Position numbers and translations under genes: made by a program
Shown here: positions 43,017 to 56,376 of the stretch, piece by piece
How positions within the stretch are numbered: position 1 is the first letter of the stretch
How the letters are laid out: every line of letters begins with the position of its first letter
Notes under the pieces: model-generated
The model's database searches: none
What the model was told of the DNA's origin: nothing
What the model saw: only the letters and a program-made list of their open reading frames with translations
Assembly (NCBI RefSeq): GCF_013426205.1
Contig: NC_089422.1
Coordinates: 6,971,001-7,035,000, forward strand
From: Metarhizium brunneum
Lineage: Eukaryota; Ascomycota; Sordariomycetes; Hypocreales; Clavicipitaceae
DNA length: 64,000 nt
Direction of reading: 5' to 3'

Positions 43017-44105
43017 ATGACCACAACCGTATGCCCAATTGAGGCTCTACCCAACGAGGTAAATCTGCGCGCTACCCGCCTGATCCCAGTTTTGCTTAGA
43101 CGACATACCTAGGTGTTGGCTGCATCGTTGGCATGCCTCTCGACAAGGGAGCTCATTCAAGTCGTCCCGGTCAGCCGCTGCTTCTACACACTCGCCACCC
43201 GGATTCTCTATCGCCGCTTGATCGACGTATCGCCTCTCCCAGACAATCGACTGATTCTCGATTGCTACCACCCCAGCGAAAGATTAACGACGCCGCCATT
43301 GTCATGCAGGTATCTTGGTCTCAAGCGAGTGGGCGAGCAACCCATCACAGACGAATCCCTCAAGTTTAGTGACCTCGGCAAATTATACTCGTCTTATCGT
43401 CCAGTCATGAAGGAAGAAAGTCGCGATAGACGGAGAGCTTCCCGACGTACGGGGAGCAAGGCTTTGCAGGGTGACGAGACTGCCACCCAGGACGTCTACC
43501 TTGACCACGATTTGCTGTTTTCACAACTGTGCGCCGTCACGTACGTGGTGAAGGAGGCCTCAAGGCCAGGATTCTACATCAGCCAGGTGAATACGTGTGA
43601 CGGCGTTATTCGCGTATGGCGACCATGGCTGGCAGAAAAGGCGAATCTGAATGGTGCCGCTGAGGGCTTACACTCCAAGATTGTCGATTTTGACAAGTTT
43701 CTATGGGTTGATGTCGGCAAGAACGTTGGCCTTAGATTTCGAGTCGTGCTTGGACCAGCCGAGCGGCTGCCGTTGCTCAGTGGCCCGGGCGACGATTCAC
43801 CGGTATCCTATACCTTGATCTACGAAGGTATGTCAGCTGGTCCAGTTTTGAAGTCGTTCAGGATTTGTGAGAGACAGCTTCTGACATTTCACACGGGCGC
43901 AGAATTGGTTGTGCGAACGACCACGCTGCTCATGGCTGTGGAGGCGTCGACTGTGCAAGAGGCTTCCCCCTCATCTAAAGCTATCATAATTTCACAGATT
44001 TAGGTGCCGGGACTCAGCATCTTGCGCCAGCTTGACCTTCGAAACGCGTGTGCTAAAGATGAACTACTGCAGGCCTTGTGTCAATCGTGGCATATCGAGT
44101 TATGA
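43017..44105 (+). CDS. F-box protein with a leucine-rich C-terminal part
   Basis: Three exons, 43017-43058, 43113-43952 and 44004-44105 (introns 54 and 51 nt), give 327 residues. The F-box is split by the first intron: MTTTVCPIEALPNE joins VLAASLACLSTRELIQVVPV and SRCFYTLATRILYRRLID. The middle part (RVWRPWLAEKANLNG ... WVDVGKNVGLRFRVVLGP) is typical of fungal F-box proteins with a beta-rich domain. Exon 3 encodes VPGLSILRQLDLRNACAKDE, a leucine-rich-repeat-like end, which exon 2 alone would miss by reading into a stop at 44001-44003. F-box proteins recruit substrates to SCF ubiquitin ligases through Skp1; the substrate is unknown. The second donor (GTGCAA) is weak, so the exact junction is tentative. 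Confidence 0.75.
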
Positions 44106-47100
44106 CTTTGATCCTGAGAGCATCCTGGAATATCGCGGGCGAATCTAAGGTCTCATTTCAGGTAGAAAGATTAACAACGGCTATTGGCCTTTCGATTCTC
44201 GCTTCTCGGGCTTTTTAATGATGGATAAGTTGCCCGGAACGCCTACGTTTTTGGTCAAGTTACCTACTGCGATAACCAACCATCGCCTTCCAAGCACCTT
44301 GTTACGGAATCTCAGGTAAGGTCAGCAAATTGTGGGGAGACGTGATGTATCGATGGGATAGTAAGATGTCAAGAGGTCCGCCTTTCCGATGCTATAGTTT
44401 GGTTTATTAAATTTATATCACTCACAGTTATTCTGCCATATCATCCCTCGTATAGTGAGATGCGGAGTGAACAGTTTAGCAGAGCGTGGATGTACTAACT
44501 GAGTTATATTTCTTTGGGAAATGGCCAGCTTGAGGCTATGGTCTGAGTTAAACCCGAACACATGCTCTTTTGTAGGTCTAGTAGAATTATTAGCATCTGA
44601 GAGATGCCTTGGTCATCAGACTATTGACTGGGCGTGCGCCACATGATGGAGATCCTAAAAGCAGATCACATACGACGATCTAATTGGCATTCTTTCGCCG
44701 TGAGCCGCTTGCCGGAATGGCGGCTAGCTTCATTAAAAAAGGATCAGGGGTCATACAGGAGCAACAGAAGCGAATGTGTGTTCAATGTTTTGTGCGTGTC
44801 ATAAAGATTTGGCCTTCAATAATCTCCAGCACTGAGAAGCTATACAACGCGGATCCCCAACTGTTCACAGGACATGGAGGTCAGTTGACGATTCGGCAAA
44901 GGCGAATACTGAGAAACTGCCTTGCTGCAGTACAGCTACTGACCCGTTCTGGCATGAGATTAAAAGGAAGGCGAGAACAGGTTGGGTATTGGGTGGACTG
45001 CCGCCAAGACAGCGATGCGTTAATCTATTCCAAACTTGACGGATATGGATCATGAATAACTTCCCATGGACTGGGATTACTGAGCAGTGTACGGAGCAAT
45101 GATATATCAATATCTGAAGAGGAGGTACGAATGCCATACTTCTTGATGCATACCAAAAAGCCGGAGATCAGGGAGAGGGGAGAGTCATGGCACATAGGGG
45201 GAAAGACTCACTCACTCACCCTCTGGCTGAAAATATCGACTGTATCCTACCTCGCAAATCACACGGAGCCCGTGGTCTCGTTTGCCCTCGCACAATTCAT
45301 AGATTGCGGGCGTCGTGGCGCTGGGTAAGACTGCCATTGATGCGCTTCATTTCTGGCATTAAGTAAAGGATGGAATAAAGCTAGGGACTATTGAAAAAAA
45401 GGGACGTAGAATATGCGTCCGGAGGTAAAAGAAGGGAGATACCCTCCACCCGAAAAGCAATTTTTCCACTTACGACGCTGGCGAGGCATGGTTCATTGGC
45501 ATTGTCAAAGCTGGTGAGCTCCAACGAGTCGCTTTGATGATTGGTGTTTTGCGAGTATGCCGATATTTACGAGCGCAATACGGCCTCATTTCGAATTTAT
45601 GCGCGTCTTTGTGCAGCAACCCTGAAGTGAAGCAACCCGTTCACTCCATGGCCGATGTGTTGGCGTTTGAAGGGGAGCTCAAAAGTCTATCATAGACCGC
45701 CCTTGCGTCAGACGTGGAAAGTGGCCAATGACCCATCTGAACAATGCCCAGGGGGGGGGGCAGGTAGGCGCGATGGAGCTAATCCCTCCATGTCCCGTCC
45801 CTGCCTACTTTACCCAAGTGCTCAGCAGCTCCAGCAGCTCCGTCCCGAAGAAACGGAGTGGAGTGAAGCGCACATGTGCACTGGAGACAGGCGGGGGAGG
45901 GGGAGCATGGGGACGTCAATGCCTGCCAACCTGCTCCCGAACTCCTTCAGCCCCTCGCTCTCTCCAGAGTGTCGATCCTGCCCTTGAGTTCTCCACACCT
46001 GTCAACTTCATCCGCACCTGTTCCACGCGCGCAAGTTTCATCTTCTGCCTTCACGTCTTTTCCGCAGCTTTGGATCGAAGCCATCTGAACCCCTGCGATC
46101 CCGTGCTCCGCCCTTACCGCGGCCACCGTCACCCTGCTTCCAACTTTTGTCGACAAAGCAATAACTTGGGTCCCAGAGGAACTCGAGAATCGATATACAG
46201 CCACCATAAGCATGTCCCTTGGCTGCAGGTCATGGTCTCGGGGACTGACTCTCTCCACCTGCGTCAACTCCATCCTGTCATGAGGAACCAAGCACCTCAA
46301 TGACCCAACCCCGTGAGAGAGGAGGCAACTGATGAGGTGTTTACTAATTCCGTGCCAAGCGTGTCTCAGCTACTGTCGTCTGAACTTTAGGGCCGTTGAT
46401 CGAAGTTGATACATGCACACTATATGCACACAAATTCATTATAGGATGGGATATCTCATCGTCCGGTCTAGGAAAGCCTCGCCATGGGAGAGGGGAAGAA
46501 ATCCAGCTATCTACGCCGCAATTTCACTGCCTTATGAGCCTGTATCTCTTTTTTTGATCATGGCAAACCCAGAATGCGCTTTTCGAGTTAAACCGAAACG
46601 ATGATGTGGGGATCGTCCCTCGGCTTTGACCCGATTCCATTACCATGTTCGTTGCATCGCTGCGTGATGCGCAGCGTGGATCAATCCATACTCGGCGTGC
46701 AATCCCTATAGATGCAAATACAACGGATATATAAGCTTCGGCAATACAACGTGGTACATGCCGTGCATAAACTTGGCGGCGAGCTGGGTGGTGTGCGACA
46801 AAGCAGCCCCATTCAAAGGGATGCCATATTATGCCTAGCCACGTCGGTGACAGCATCTCCCTAAAATTAACGGACGCCTGGCTCGTCACAGACCTAGTAT
46901 TCTCGGGCATCTTCTCGTAAGCCTCCGAGGTGGCTGTCATTTTTTTCTTTTGGATTCCACAGTGTACATATCTACAGTGAGGGTCTGCATCCATACTTGG
47001 CTCCTACGAAGAAGCATGTAGTCTCGTGTAGTGTCGAGACCATTTTTCTTTTGCTATCTGGCGATCCAGTCGTAAGGATGTCTCTCACTTGTGCCACACA

Positions 47101-47453
47101 ATCATCCGGTTTTTCACTTTTGCATTTTTAGCACAACAATCCAACAGTGTAACACGTCGGTGTGAAGAACTCCAGCCGTTTCTTCTTCTCAGTTTGTGTT
47201 CTTCCCATTGTGGGCTTCTACATCCTGTCTCTTGTCTCCGAAGACCTGCTTCACTGTCAACGGTGATCGTGTCTCGTTTTGTTTCTCACTAAAGAAATAT
47301 TAGCAGGAATTGGTATCTATCTTCTTTCGCTTTCGCTTTCGAGCTTGGCTCTCGCCTCGCATTCTCTGGCTCCTTATATACCACTCTCCCTGCTTTCCAC
47401 TACCGCTTGCCCTTCGATTTGTATGGTTTTATCTTCCAATTGCAGGTTCCAAG
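44106..47453. other. Intergenic, no convincing gene
   Basis: About 3.3 kb. ORFs up to 191 codons (for example 45728-46303) have skewed composition and no domain. A run of ten or more G lies near 45750. A pyrimidine-rich tract and a possible 5'-UTR intron end (TTGCAG at 47440-47445) precede the MFS gene. Confidence 0.5.
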
Positions 47454-49348
47454 ATGAAAATGGCATGGGACATCAAAAGACCCGGCGATATTATTTCGAG
47501 GCCGCTTCCTCCGCGGATACCCAACTCTCCAGACTCGTTCGACACAAACAATGTTGAATATTTTAAAGATGGCGATATTCCACCAAGGTCGATGACGAGT
47601 TCATCATTCTCAAACTGCCAAAAGCCGATCAAGTATGGAAGGGGTAAATATGCTCATGTTGAGCTTGTACCGCAACCAAGTGATGACCCAGACGACCCTT
47701 TGGTACGTACATGTATGGTTTGGCATTAGAACAAATTCAACTAACAATACCTCTCTGAAATAGAACTGGCCACGATGGCGGAAAGATCTCAATTTGTTTT
47801 CACTTCTCGTCATGGTTGGTCTCATTGGGGGGATGAAGACGGTATTCATTACTACTGCCGGTTCTCTGGCGACTCATTATCGAGTCTCCAACATGGCCAT
47901 TGGCGCCTTGACGGCTGGGCCTCTAATGGTTTCGACGTTAACAAGCCTAGTTGGCTCCATTGTTGCCAAGTTGTATGGCAAACGGCCGGTTTACTTGATA
48001 TCGACGTTATTTTTATTTCTTGGAACCATCTGGAACATGACTGCAGGCGATAACTACGGTTCATGTCTTGGAGCTCGGGTTTTTCAAGGCCTAGGATGGG
48101 GTTCATTTGAGACGTTGGTGATGGGGTCCATTCAGGACACTTACTTTGTAGGTGCAATCGGCAGACACGTCAACTCTCCTCTACAATGGACGCTAACATG
48201 GGCTCTTCATTGTTCAACAGGAGCATGAACGAAATCTGCCAGTATCCATATATAACCTCTTGACCATTACCACAACTTGGGGCTCGCCTCTTCTCGGTGG
48301 TCTGGCATCTAGCAATGCGAAGAGTTTCACAAGCCAGTTCCGCATCATCAACTGTCTCTACTTTCTGGCTCTCCCACTTCTTGCCTTTGGAGCCCCTGAA
48401 ACAGTATTTGACCGCTCAAGGGCAACTATAACTCCTCTCCCCATACTCGGTCTGGACGGAAGGCGACCCCGGCGGTTTCGCCATCGGCGGAACATGGAGA
48501 CTGCCGTGGAATACATCAAAAAGATGAAGCCGCTCTCGTTTAAAGCTTCGATAACAATGTCGACTGTTCTTCAGGTCCCTCGCGCCATCATCGCCCCGAC
48601 TACCAGCCTCCTATTCGTCTTGACATTCATCCCGTACGGTGCACTTTGGGGTTTGACATCTTCGGTTTCTATCCTGACCACACCTGCACCTATCTCACTA
48701 GACGTTTCCCTCACAGGAACCATGATGACTGGTCCATGGATCATTACGTCACTGGTCGTAGGGGGCTTCTGTTTCTATCGTGGATTGTACGAACGCTTCA
48801 CAAAGCGTGTCAGCTACCTCATTATCAGCACGGGAGGCATCCTGTCCCTGACAGGCTTGCTCTCGTATGGCCTTGGCATCCACAATTTCATGACAGCCGA
48901 TCCCGGGCCTCCCGCTCCGTTCTTCACCTCAAACACTGCCGGTCAGATCAGCCTGCCCCTGCTGTCACTGCAACTAGGCATCCTTGCCGGCGGCACTTAT
49001 ACCCTTGACACAATCACGAGACCCCTGCTCGCACGGTCCGCATCCTTCACGTCGTCCAGCATCGCCGTAGCTCAGCGCAGCATCGGTGACATGCATTCCG
49101 GTGTAATTATACTGCGAAACCTTGCCGCGGGGGTATTTGTCCTCTCCATGCCCAACGCATTCACCGTCTATGGCGCCCTCAAATCGGTCGTCATTGGCCT
49201 AGGTACTACACAAGTGATACTCACAGCATTGACCATGACGTTGTGGTGGTACTTGGACGAATCCATCTGGAGAGCGGATGGAAGGGTTATGAGACTCGTT
49301 GACCTAAAGCTTCTGAAGCAATCATTAAATTTCTTCGATGCCGATTAA
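47454..49348 (+). CDS. Major facilitator superfamily transporter (drug:H+ antiporter-like)
   Basis: Three exons, 47454-47702, 47764-48147 and 48221-49348 (introns 61 and 73 nt), give 586 residues. A cytosolic N-terminal tail of about 80 residues ends in PDDPLNWPRWRKD, the usual fungal DHA1 entry. Membrane segments follow: LNLFSLLVMVGLIGG, AIGALTAGPLMVSTLTSLVG with IVAKLYGKRPVYL (G-x-x-x-D/G-R/K-x-G-R/K-type loop), ARVFQGLGWGSFETLVMGSI, then EHERNLPVSIYNLLTITTTW (loop and helix of the H-E-R type). The second half has six more hydrophobic segments, with some loops unusually divergent. The substrate cannot be told from sequence. No biosynthetic cluster neighbours it. Confidence 0.88.
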
Positions 49349-49964
49349 ATCAGTCAAAGCATAAAAATGAAAAAGAAGAGTAAACAAACGACACGGACAT
49401 AAAAAGAGGACAGAAACGTCTGCCTCTGCGCCGAAGATGGGCAAGCACGACCATATGTACTGAAACTGCGGTATGGGCATACAAAATGGTGATTGATCGA
49501 TGGGATGGGACTTTCACTTTATCAACGGCTTGGGACTCAATTACTTTTCCCTTGTTTTATGAGGTGTTATGACCCACGCTAGATGACATGGTGGCGACTG
49601 AAGCTGATTGATACCGGCAAGGCTATCTCGAATGTATATGACTCACGGTTTAGGATACGAACGCAATGAATGCAGGCAGAGTAAATAACGGCTACGTTTA
49701 AATGGACATCCATGTGCATCGATACTTTGTTCTGGGCCCAGGCCGCCTCGGATTTAGTCAGTTTATTCAATTACAACGTCAAGATTTGCCACGAGGAGAA
49801 AAACCAAAGCAGGGCACAAGGTACCCAGGTTTAAAAATACAACACTGCCATATCGTCGTGCAATACTTGGAAACGAGATGTAGCAATGCCTCTCCCGCGC
49901 TGTTCTTATAATGCCCCAACTCCGTATTCGCCAAAATCGCAAAAAAAGAAAGAAGAAAACACAA
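49349..49964. other. Convergent 3' region between the MFS and GPCR genes
   Basis: About 0.6 kb without a gene. Contains an ACTCCGTAT variant of the dispersed motif at 49919-49927. Confidence 0.5.
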
Positions 49965-51581
49965 TCACACAGCTACCCCTTTCGTAGCTGTGTGCTCGAC
50001 CGCGCGCAACTCGACATCACTACGTGTATGTAAAGACTCGGCTTCATCATCCGTCGAGGCCCTACTCTCTTCTCTATTCACGGTCCTCTCGAGCGTCCCT
50101 ATTCTGCTGTCATTATGTGATGCCGGCGGCATCCTGCCAGCCCTGTACATGACGTCGTCTTTGACTGCCCTCCAGCTCGTGACGAAGAATATGACGCAGT
50201 TCCAGAATCCTTGCAGGGGCAGCACAGCGGCGCTGGCGACCTGGTACGTGTATGGGGAGTCGCCATTTATCCAGCTGTGGATGCGGTTCATGCTGCTGGG
50301 GATCCAGGTGACCAGGACACTGAGGCCGAAGAGGAGACTTGTCCGCAGGTACGCGCGCTTGATGGGGTCCTCGACGGAGAATTTGGAGGCGACGGATTTG
50401 CAGGCTGACACCGTGCGGTGGATGGGGTTGAGCAGCCGCAGATCCTGACGGCGAGGCGGGGCGGACACGCTCGAGGTGAATGCCGCAGCGTCCGCAGAGG
50501 ATCGGAGCGTGGCGCCCGGAAAGGAGGCGGGTTCCCGGTGCCGGGCGGTGTGTGCGCTCTTGGGGTGGACGAGGTTGCTTGCCGAGGTGTGCGTGACGAG
50601 GACTTCGGTGGTGACGGTTCCATAGAAACCGTCGCTTTGGCTGTGATCGGCGGCGGAAACCTATATGTGATGACAACTGTCACTTCACGTCTTGCATGCA
50701 TGCATGGATGTTGAGCGGAAAGGAGGTGGTGGTGCCTGGTGTTGAGGAAGCGGGAGAGACTTACATGGTCGCTGTGGCCTGCCTCGCGGCTCTTGGACAC
50801 GGAGAAGCTACGAAGTCTGTTTCGGGATCGGAATACGTGGTATCCAACCAGTGCGTAGCTGATAATTGTGCCAGCAATGCATATCAAGATTAACAGGTAG
50901 TATGAGTAAATGCGCACGCCGGCCCATTTACCACCTATCCAGCACCATATCTAGCACACCGAGTTAGTCCACCAGACATGATGGCGGTAGGCAAGACGAA
51001 GCGGATAGGGGTGGTGCTTCTCACAACTGCATCTCCATATACCAGCCCCTTGGGCGAATTCCGTATAAGTAGCAACGACAAGGCAATGACGAATGGCCCG
51101 CCATAACATATCAGACAGTATAGCCACCACCAGCGACGGAAGGAATCTGGGCTCGTACGAAAATAAAAGACGAGAACGACGTTGATGGCCATGGCCAAGG
51201 ACCACCAAGGGTCAGATTGCATAAACCTGTTCCTTGTCAGTCCATGCTCTCCAAGCACAGCAATCCGCGCCGGATCGACGCAACTTACATCTCGAACAGA
51301 AATGCCTGTGTCTGGCACAATGATGTTGCTTCACCTAGAACCAATCCATCCAGCGCAATGATACAGGCTATACTTGCACCGACGTTGGAAATGCTGGCAA
51401 ACACGATGAAGGTATTTTGAACATTGCGGGCTCGACGCACAAGCGCATACGCGACGAAGATGAAGCACACGGCCACAAGGCTGATAGCTCCTCCTATCCT
51501 TTCCAACGTTGTGATGGTTTCTATTTCGCCCCGAGTGAGGTGATCAGAGGATGATACGGCGGTCGTTCGGGGGGGATGCAT
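49965..51581 (-). CDS. Fungal GPCR of the GprH/cAMP-receptor-like class
   Basis: Four exons, 51581-51289, 51226-51025, 50950-50765 and 50660-49965 (introns 62, 74 and 104 nt), give 458 residues. Seven hydrophobic segments: GGAISLVAVCFIFVAYALV, NTFIVFASISNVGASIACII, the Cys-bearing loop SLCQTQAFLFEMFMQSDPWW, SLAMAINVVLVFYF, LYCLICYGGPFVIALSLLLI, YSYYLLILICIAGTIISYAL and, after a long Ser/Pro loop, LRTSLLFGLSVLVTWIPSSM with NCVIFFVTSW. The YGDAVIWCWIGGKW segment and overall order match Dictyostelium-cAMP-receptor-like fungal GPCRs (A. nidulans GprH type), which couple to heterotrimeric G proteins for nutrient or carbon signalling. The ligand is unknown. Confidence 0.87.
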
Positions 51582-54500
51582 GGTAGTTTTTAATATTCAG
51601 AGGGCCATTAAGAGGTCCTCTCCCCTCCAAAAAAAAAAAAAGGGGGGAATCCAAGTACTTGCGAGAGGGGGGAAAAAAAGATAAAAATAAAAACAAAGAT
51701 CAGCCCTCGTTCTAATAGCGTCGACAGCAATGCTGGGCCTTATTACCGAGTAAGCTCAGAGATGAGGCTGACAGGTAGCACTGTCAAAGATGTAGATGAC
51801 GGTTGTGATGAGGTGCTTGGGCGACGGATGGCAACAGAGGTTCCGTACCGTCATTCAGCTCGACAAGAGCTTGTGTTTCCAGCCCAAACGCCTGACCACT
51901 TATCGTCAATAGCTGGCATCGGCCAGGATTAATACGACAACCGGAGCTGTTTAACGCCAGCCGGCCTGGGCTCTGGACTTGTGCCACACAACGCGATGCG
52001 CCTGGCCGTGCTTGGCGAGAATTCTGGCAATTCTCTTGTTTAGAGTCCGCTAAGCTGGTAGATGCCACGCAGCCGATTTGGTGTAACCGGATCCGTAGGT
52101 CTGAGAAATATCTTGACGGGTTGATGAACCAAGATTTGTAGAGGATTGATCCAGAGTGGTGGCACCTGGTGTTACTGACAATCCTATTGGCCTAGTTGAA
52201 TCACCTACTGCAATTTGATACGGGACTTTGAAAGTGTAAAGACGTTGTTCCTTGCTGGAAGAACAACGATAGAAATGACAGGATTTGGTCCCGGCGAATC
52301 ATCACCAGCTCAAGTCATAGGTCGGATTCTTCTTAGCTTCATTACTCATCTGAACTGAACAAGTTTCCGACGAGGATAGTATTTCAAGCGGGAAAGCAGA
52401 ACGGATAAAGCTTCTTTATAACATGATGGCATGCATCGAGGGCCCGTGAGTGCTCACCGTGTGTAATGGTTCGAAACTAGCAACCACGACATCTCTTAAC
52501 CGCCCGCGTTGACGGCCTCGGGTACAAATCATGTCTCGGCTAATATCGAACAAAGGCCTCATTGACCCTCCAGATCAAGACGAATATCGACCACGTTCCG
52601 CTAGAGCGACAATGCCCATCACTTGCTACTAAAGGGCCCGTACCCCAGATGCTCTTAGCCAGGGTCTCGCATACCAGTTTGGCGAGGCGTCCCATGTGAC
52701 AACAAAGGCTTGTCTCGGCTGCCACATGGATTTTCCACATGGCAGAGACTGGCTTGTTCTCCAACTGGACGGCTTCTCCGCGTGTTCATCGTCCAACAGC
52801 CCTTTCCAACGTTGTCTTGTATCTCGTCTGTGAGCTCCAGGGCAGTAGACGGTCCGTAGTATGCACAAGACGACTACCGTTCATGATTGCTAACTGCGCC
52901 ATAAAAAAGGCCCACTGTGGCATGTCAATACACAAAAGGAACGTCCATCATGTTTGACTCGTTCACTCCAGATCGAATCCAAAGGGGAAAAGCTGGGGCC
53001 TGGCCCTTGAGCCGATATGTGCTAAAAAAACGACACGAGTCGCGGCCCATGGATTGACTGCATTGCATTCTCTGCCCCGCCCTTTAAGTCGATGCTTTGG
53101 TGCTTTGGTGAAATGAAGCTCCTATGATATTCAATACAAGATGAGCAGCCATTCGTTCAAGTCTTGGTAAGCAATGTATCGCAGTGGAGGTTCATAAGCT
53201 CGCATCTCAGGTCGCCTTCTTGTCGATTGAGGGCGCAACGCTGGCTTGTCAGAATGCCGATATTGCCATGCTACAAAGAGCATTCGCGGTGGTTGACGCC
53301 ATTTCACACCAACCGCTGCCTGGTTGTGGCTTACCCACGGTCCCAACTCCCAAGAGTACATGGCCATCGCCGGGCATATCCATCATTGTCGTGCCTTGGT
53401 GCGCTAATTTCATTGGCATCACAAAATACGGCCCTGTACGCTGGGGCCATCATACTTGGTGGTCTGACAATATGACCTCTGAGAACACGAGCCAAGTACT
53501 CGATCCGCTGCAGCTGTTGGGCAGAAAGAGGGAAATGATGCTCATCCTCTCTGGCCGTCTCATGCATGACAAGTACTGCTGCATCCGGTCACATTCTAAA
53601 CACTGCATGTTATCAGTCTCCATGAGCTAGGTGCCTGTGAGCCATTTATGAACCCGGTTCTTATTCCGTATGAGAAAATCCATCCGAGTCGAGGGCCTTG
53701 ATGTCTAGACCAGCCCAGATTAGAACACCTCAGCCACTAATTCCATAGCAGGAAAGCAAACTGACCATGGGAGGTCAGAAGTATGAATGCCTCGACTTCA
53801 AGAATATCTTTGGTGCGGGTATGCTAGTCATGTCTCATTAATGTGGCGTACTGTGATTACGTTGGATAATTTTGCCTTGTCTTTACAATAATGTGCCTAG
53901 ATGCATCTCATCAGCACAGGTGGCGTCAAATCGGACTGAGCCGGAGCCATGTGGCTGGGAAATTATCCAAGATGTACTCCATATTCCAGTGAAAGATTCG
54001 CTCGAGTGTCGTTTCAATCACTACCAAAATACTCCGTACCGTCCATAATCTGTAATAGAATGCCGACTCGCACGCGACTGGTTCCATGGAGTGGCCTCCA
54101 AGGGGACAATGGCCGAGCCAAGCTCGAGCCTGATTCGAGGTTCGCTCAAGTCGAATGAATATTCTCTGGCTTGCTCATTAAAAAGCCACCTAGGTAGGAA
54201 CTTGATGTGCTTCGAGTACGAAGCTGTCAGATGTATACTAGAGAACAATGACTGGGCTCTCCATCTACACCCTGAATAGTCGTGCTACTCAAGCTGCAGA
54301 GGGGTCTTCATCCATCCAATTTCGTCACCCCTACTTGTGTCCTACTTAACAGCACATGAAAATAGTAGTGGTATCCAAAAAATATTGACACTTTAATCAA
54401 AAGCATCATGTCTGACTATATCCAAAATTGATAAACATTAATATCCAACATCTGTATCCCTGCAGTGGAGGCCGGTATAGAGAACACTAGCAGATGTATA

Positions 54501-54612
54501 CCCGGAGGATTCGCTGAATGTGTGTCGTCTGACGAGTTCATCGCTATGCAGTCGTTCCTGGTGATGCATACTCGCCACATGGCCAGGCGTACAAGGTCTC
54601 CAGCACTCACGG
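51582..54612. other. Intergenic, no convincing gene
   Basis: About 3 kb between the start of the GPCR gene and the end of the Dal5-like gene. Small ORFs (for example 53184-53630) show no domain. One exact TACTCCGTA lies at 54030-54038 and an ACCTAGGTAG at 54188-54197. Poly-A/poly-G runs near 51630-51680 sit in the GPCR leader side. Confidence 0.5.
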
Positions 54613-56376
54613 TTAGAGGGTGTACAAGAAGTCGGGTCGCTTATCGCCAAGGGCATTGATCTCTTCCTCAGTCTTACCCTCTATCCAATGGTCGCGCTCG
54701 CCCTTGCTGCGTTTCCTGTTTTCGAATTTGAGCATAGTAGCGAAGAGCAAACTGCCTCCAAACATGCACACGACCAGGTACGCAATGATAGTTCCATGGC
54801 CCTGGAAGTAGCGAGGTGGCCATCGGTAAATGACACTGCTGACCACGCCATTGAGATTGCCCCAACCGATAACAAATCCAAGCACAATGCCGCGCTTATA
54901 GACACCTTCAATGTTGTTGGCTACCCACGCAATTGTTAATGAGATGGGCGGGTAGATACCCATGGCGCCAAGAAAGGTGCCTGCATACTGGACAGCCGGA
55001 TTAGTTGTTGATATCAACATAACGAAGCCAACTGTTCCAATAACGGCACATCCCATGATGAAAACGCCACGTTTTTGTACCCTATCAGACCAAAATCCAA
55101 TGATGACTGTCAGTACGGCTGCAACCGCATACGGCGGGACACTAAGGAGTTGATTCCTGATGATCTGGTCGGCAGACGTGAAGCTCATGGACTGAATAAT
55201 AGTAGGCAGAAAGACGCTGAAAGAGTAGAGTGGCATCAGAGGGCCCATGTAGATCAGCATACCATTGTAAGTCTTCCAGTCCTTAACGGCGGCCCACATG
55301 TAGTCCCATTTGAAGTCTTCGTGCCTAGCAGAGTGTTGGTTGTCGTTCTTTAGTCGGAGTAACACACGCGCGCGGTCTTCGGGAGCCAAGAACTTGGCCT
55401 CGTCTGGAAAATCATGCACCATGAAAAAGGAGAGGAAGCCAACGGCGATAGTCAGTAGACCCTCGATGATAAAGATCCAAGCCCAACCCGGGATACCTCG
55501 GAGACCGTCCATCTTTTGAATGGCAGCCGCAAGCAGGCCGCCAAAAGAGCCAGCCAACGCCGCTGCTGAAAAGAATATGGCAGCACGCAGTCCAAATTCG
55601 TTTCTCTTATACCAGCATGACAGATAGTAGTTGACGCCAGGGAACAAACCGGCCTCGGCCACGCCAAGGAACCATCGGGCCGCCATGAGACCAGACCAGT
55701 CCTTTACAAAGCCCATGCCAAGCATGCAGCAACCCCACAGGATCCTAGAAGATTGATTATCAGTGTAAGATCAACAATGTGGTAAACTGCGTCGGTTCTT
55801 CGATGGACGGGATGGGCGTCAGCTTACATGATGCTTGGGATGAACCTGGATGGCTTCCACTTCTTGAGTAGGAAGTTGGCGAGCGCCTCGAACATGGCGT
55901 AAGAGACGAAGAAGATTATAAGTGTGGCCGCATATTTGAGTGATTTCGGGTCCATTCCCAGATCCTTCTCCAGATGAGCAATCTTGGCATTGCCGATATT
56001 GGTGCGATCAAGAAAACAGATCAAGTACAAAAGACAGAGCTTTTTTGTTCATTTTCAAAGTTAGCAGACGCAAGACGAACTGCCCATGTGGCGAACAGTT
56101 TCAATATACAAGAAAAACAGCACATACCCATGGGATGAGCGTCAGGTCCAACTTCCACAGTAGTTTGCGTTCCTTTTCAAAGAGACCAAAAGGTTATACG
56201 TCAGAATAAAGTGAAGAGTAAAGAGGCGTTGCGCGAGGGAGAAAAAAGCTTACCGCTTCCTTCTTCTCAGCCTCTGACAAGCCGGCATCGGGATCGACGA
56301 TGTTTCCGAGGTCAGAGTTGGACAAAGCATCCCCCTTGCCTTGGTCAACTGGGCTCGGTTTTTCAAGTTCACTCAT
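54613..56376 (-). CDS. Dal5-like (allantoate permease family) MFS anion:cation symporter
   Basis: Four exons, 56376-56254, 56172-56128, 56039-55828 and 55744-54613 (introns 81, 88 and 83 nt), give 503 residues. Exon 2 is only 45 nt and encodes ERKLLWKLDLTLIPW, the conserved entry to helix 1. Family motifs follow: CFLDRTNIGNAKIAHLEKDL, FEALANFLLKKWKPSRFIPS, ARWFLGVAEAGLFPGVNYYL, SCWYKRNEFGLRAAIFFSAA and, in the second half, LLSVPPYAVAAVLTVIIGFW and GWGNLNGVVSSVIY. Members carry organic anions such as allantoate, nicotinate, biotin-pathway or carboxylate compounds with protons at the plasma membrane. The exact substrate is not readable. About twelve helices, normal length. Confidence 0.92.

Noticed and set aside
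45728..46303. 191-codon plus-strand ORF
   Set aside because: Begins in a G-run, Ser-rich, no conserved pattern.
52440..52530. GGTTCGAAA T-loop-like box, possible tRNA
   Set aside because: No matching acceptor stem, D-arm or anticodon arm could be built around it; other GGTTCRA boxes also failed.
47454..56376. Two MFS transporters and a GPCR as part of a metabolite gene cluster
   Set aside because: No synthase, P450, methyltransferase or cluster regulator between or around them.
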